From: Bolinopsis microptera
Lineage: Eukaryota; Ctenophora; Tentaculata; Lobata; Bolinopsidae
DNA: 60,000 nt
Direction: 5' to 3'
NCBI RefSeq assembly: GCF_026151205.1
Contig: NC_087084.1
Location: 10,755,453-10,815,452 of the forward strand
This document shows positions 58,201-60,000 of the stretch, in pieces. How positions within the stretch are numbered: position 1 is the stretch's first letter; each line of letters begins with the position of its first letter. The notes beneath the pieces were generated by a model. It saw only the letters and a program-made list of their open reading frames with translations, did not search any database and was not told the DNA's origin. The translations under genes and the position numbers were made by a program.

Positions 58201-59669
58201 TCCTGAGTCAGCTTCAGAAGAGTTTCTGATAACCAAGTGTCCATCCGCTGTCACAACATGGTCAGAAAATCTGATCTTTACAGTTTTTTCGCAGGAGCTG
58301 GAACTGCACCTGATAGAATTTGAATGCTTGCTTGAGTAATTGTTGGTAATTAAGAAAATGGTAGTTAACATTTAATAACAGGTTTAGCATAAGTAAAATA
58401 ACTCACAAATTGACGGATATACATATTACATGGATCACTTCTACATTTTCCTAAATAATCAATACTAATCAACATAACAGAATAATTAATTACCTGACAA
58501 CAGTCTTGTCAGGTGTAGGTATACCGGTCACTAAACACGGCACCAAGGCTCCCAGGCCCGCTTTAAACTCGCTCGGCATTGCCTCGTAGAAGAACTGGTC
58601 TGCCTGGTGTTCTTGGAGCGAACATGCGTGCGTCACCAGACTGTTGGTAGAGTATAACGTACCTGTTGGGAGGAAGTGAAAATAAATAATACTGTTAAAC
58701 TTACTGTATTATTTATTTAATTCGCGATTTTTCAGATCTCATATACGTTTTATCTTACTATATATGAAGCGAGACGATATATATATATATATGGATCCGT
58801 GCCATTTTACTGACACCACGGCATCAACTTTAACGCGACTTTCCGCAAAAACCGTAAAATATATACAACTGAAACTTTTTTAACTGGGGCAAATGCTTTA
58901 ATGGTCTTCAAATCAGCATGAAAAAATAAAAAATTGGCCGAGGAATAAGAATTTTAGAGCCCAAAATTTGGACTCCCAAGTGGTGTCACAAACGCGAATT
59001 AAATAGGTAAAATAGGTAATAATTAATTTAGTCTCTCGAGTCTTGACACAACTTTAGGGTTATACGGGTTCCTGCTAGTAAATATAAATCATGAGTAATG
59101 TGTTTTTAAGAGTAGTGCAGTTGAAATGATACTGAACTTTCAATGATGGCAGAAATGGAACTGCTAATTAACCAATTAATTAACTAATTGATTTATTAAC
59201 TAACTAACTAACTAATTACCTGTTCCATCCTGTATAAGACTATGAAACTGTTGTCTATCTTGTGTGTCCTCCACCACTGCACTCCCTCGTAACAGGTTAG
59301 ATTCCTGAGCTCGGTAATCTGGACTTGTTTTATCTGAGGTAATGATATTAATTAATTGATTGATTGATAATGTTACTTTTTAAGTTTTTATGCTTTGTAA
59401 TCGTTATTTATATCTAGCCTTGTTTCAGGGGATGTATTTAATCGTAGTTGTAGCAGTACTTTGAGAAAACTCAGAAGTAACCCAAAAGTAGACATGTATT
59501 AAATATGATAATCTAAATAATTGTTAAACATTTTGATCACTTACTCACCAATATTCTTAACTAATATCCGAGTGCCAGGTATTGAGACTGGAGAGGCTGG
59601 AGGAAGAGCAACAAAGGTAACTTCACACGTGATCACATCCAGAAGTAGTGCTAAAATCAGGAGCAACAT
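55218..59669 (-). CDS. Ig/fibronectin-III single-pass membrane receptor, six exons
   Basis: Exons in coding order: 59549-59669, 59220-59333, 58494-58662, 58193-58309, 57162-57259, 55218-56860. All junctions are GT..AG and phases agree, giving 753 aa. The signal peptide is MLLLILALLLDVITC. An Ig-like domain is spread over exons 2-4 (PCLVTGIPTP, SSEADSGWYR). Exon 6 has a second Ig-like domain (FQCYRNS...SDGGYYQCSIS) and about three FN3 domains (last one ending STSPWSSCVSF). A transmembrane helix (about residues 683-706) and a 47-residue tail follow. Many N-glycosylation sequons. It resembles cell-adhesion or cytokine-type receptors, but the canonical WSxWS and box motifs are not convincing, and no kinase or phosphatase domain follows. 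Receptor class unknown. Confidence 0.9.
57706..57728. repeat. Poly(G) run
   Basis: An uninterrupted G tract in intron 4 of the Ig/FN3 gene. Similar homopolymer G/C runs occur at 1018-1035, 18187-18200, 42128-42139 and 51867-51879. Confidence 0.9.
57851..58169 (+). mobile_element. Helitron-like non-autonomous element, copy A
   Basis: Starts TCTTACTATATATAAAGCGAG and ends TTCCTGCTAG, inserted between A and T without target duplication, as expected for Helitrons (5' TC, 3' CTAG, A|T target). 85-90% similar to copy B. The usual 3' hairpin is not obvious. It ends 23 bp before exon 4 of the Ig/FN3 gene. Confidence 0.55.
58753..59078 (+). mobile_element. Helitron-like non-autonomous element, copy B
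   Basis: Same termini as copy A (TCTTACTATATATGAAG ... CCTGCTAG) and the same A|T junctions, in intron 2 of the Ig/FN3 gene. It contains CGTGCCATTTTACTGACACC and AAATTGGCC landmarks shared with copy A. Confidence 0.55.
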
Positions 59670-60000
59670 TATTAAGACATTCTACATTCTTCTATCTAGT
59701 CTTCATAGCATCGTCTCGCTTCATGTCATTTCTGGTGAAGATTCAAGATAACTATATAAGCATTTAAACTACACTTTCAAAATCCAACAAAATTAGTTTC
59801 TTGGTCTGGAACTACAAGTATACAATCAACAGGAATATTGAATAGTTTGGTGAAATAATTCAATAGCAGAACAATGAAGTTAATCGTCAGGGTAATTTTG
59901 ACCCAGTTGAAATAGAAAGATGCTAAATCTATTTATAGGATCATTTAAAAATAATATTTCCGTTGATCTGACTAGAAGGATCAAAACGTAACAACAAATA
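59670..60000. other. Upstream flank of the Ig/FN3 gene
   Basis: 331 bp to the window edge. AT-rich. Nothing recognised as a promoter with confidence. Confidence 0.4.

Overview
The window looks like nuclear DNA from an invertebrate animal. It has intron-split genes with GT..AG junctions, a condensin SMC2 gene with animal-type protein sequence, an Ig/fibronectin-III membrane receptor, a multi-C2H2 zinc-finger gene, animal-type LINEs, hAT- and Polinton-like transposons and much minisatellite DNA. I cannot fix the phylum; an early-branching or aquatic invertebrate would fit the transposon mix.

Layout. (1) 1-13035 is repeats: a LINE remnant, two arrays of a 15-bp repeat split by a 4.5-kb element with inverted ends and a 3-kb purine-rich core, a duplicated flanking block, and a hAT-like element with 8-bp target duplication and six internal ~255-bp repeats. 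(2) 13873-17313 is an ARM/HEAT-like gene made of three near-identical ~920-bp modules. (3) 21083-42909 (minus) is a complete ten-exon SMC2 gene (1200 aa), swollen by repeats. Its last intron is a 41-bp satellite carrying CCAAT and CACGTG motifs. Its 14.3-kb seventh intron holds a LINE that was itself hit by an 8008-bp Polinton-like palindrome. The end of exon 7, including the 5' splice site, is repeated 27 times in tandem. Three short introns are filled with one related minisatellite, and two of those are bounded by direct repeats that contain both splice sites. Two tRNA-Leu(AAG) genes and a Harbinger-like MITE sit in introns 1 and 2. (4) 44053-50357 (minus) is a ten-finger C2H2 gene whose coding minisatellite was interrupted by an intact 3.5-kb LINE (44362-47887). 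(5) 50360-55200 is a mosaic of small inverted repeats, including a 1.18-kb foldback element. (6) 55218-59669 (minus) is a complete six-exon Ig/FN3 receptor with two Helitron-like insertions in its introns.

The most unusual items are three. First, the palindromic Polinton-like element carries an identical two-gene cassette of unknown function on each arm, with TATA boxes and 6-bp target duplications. Second, two SMC2 introns look as though they arose by duplication or insertion around an AG|GT site, with a shared minisatellite filling. Third, SMC2 has 27 tandem copies of a complete exon-intron boundary. The four host genes do not form an obvious functional cluster.
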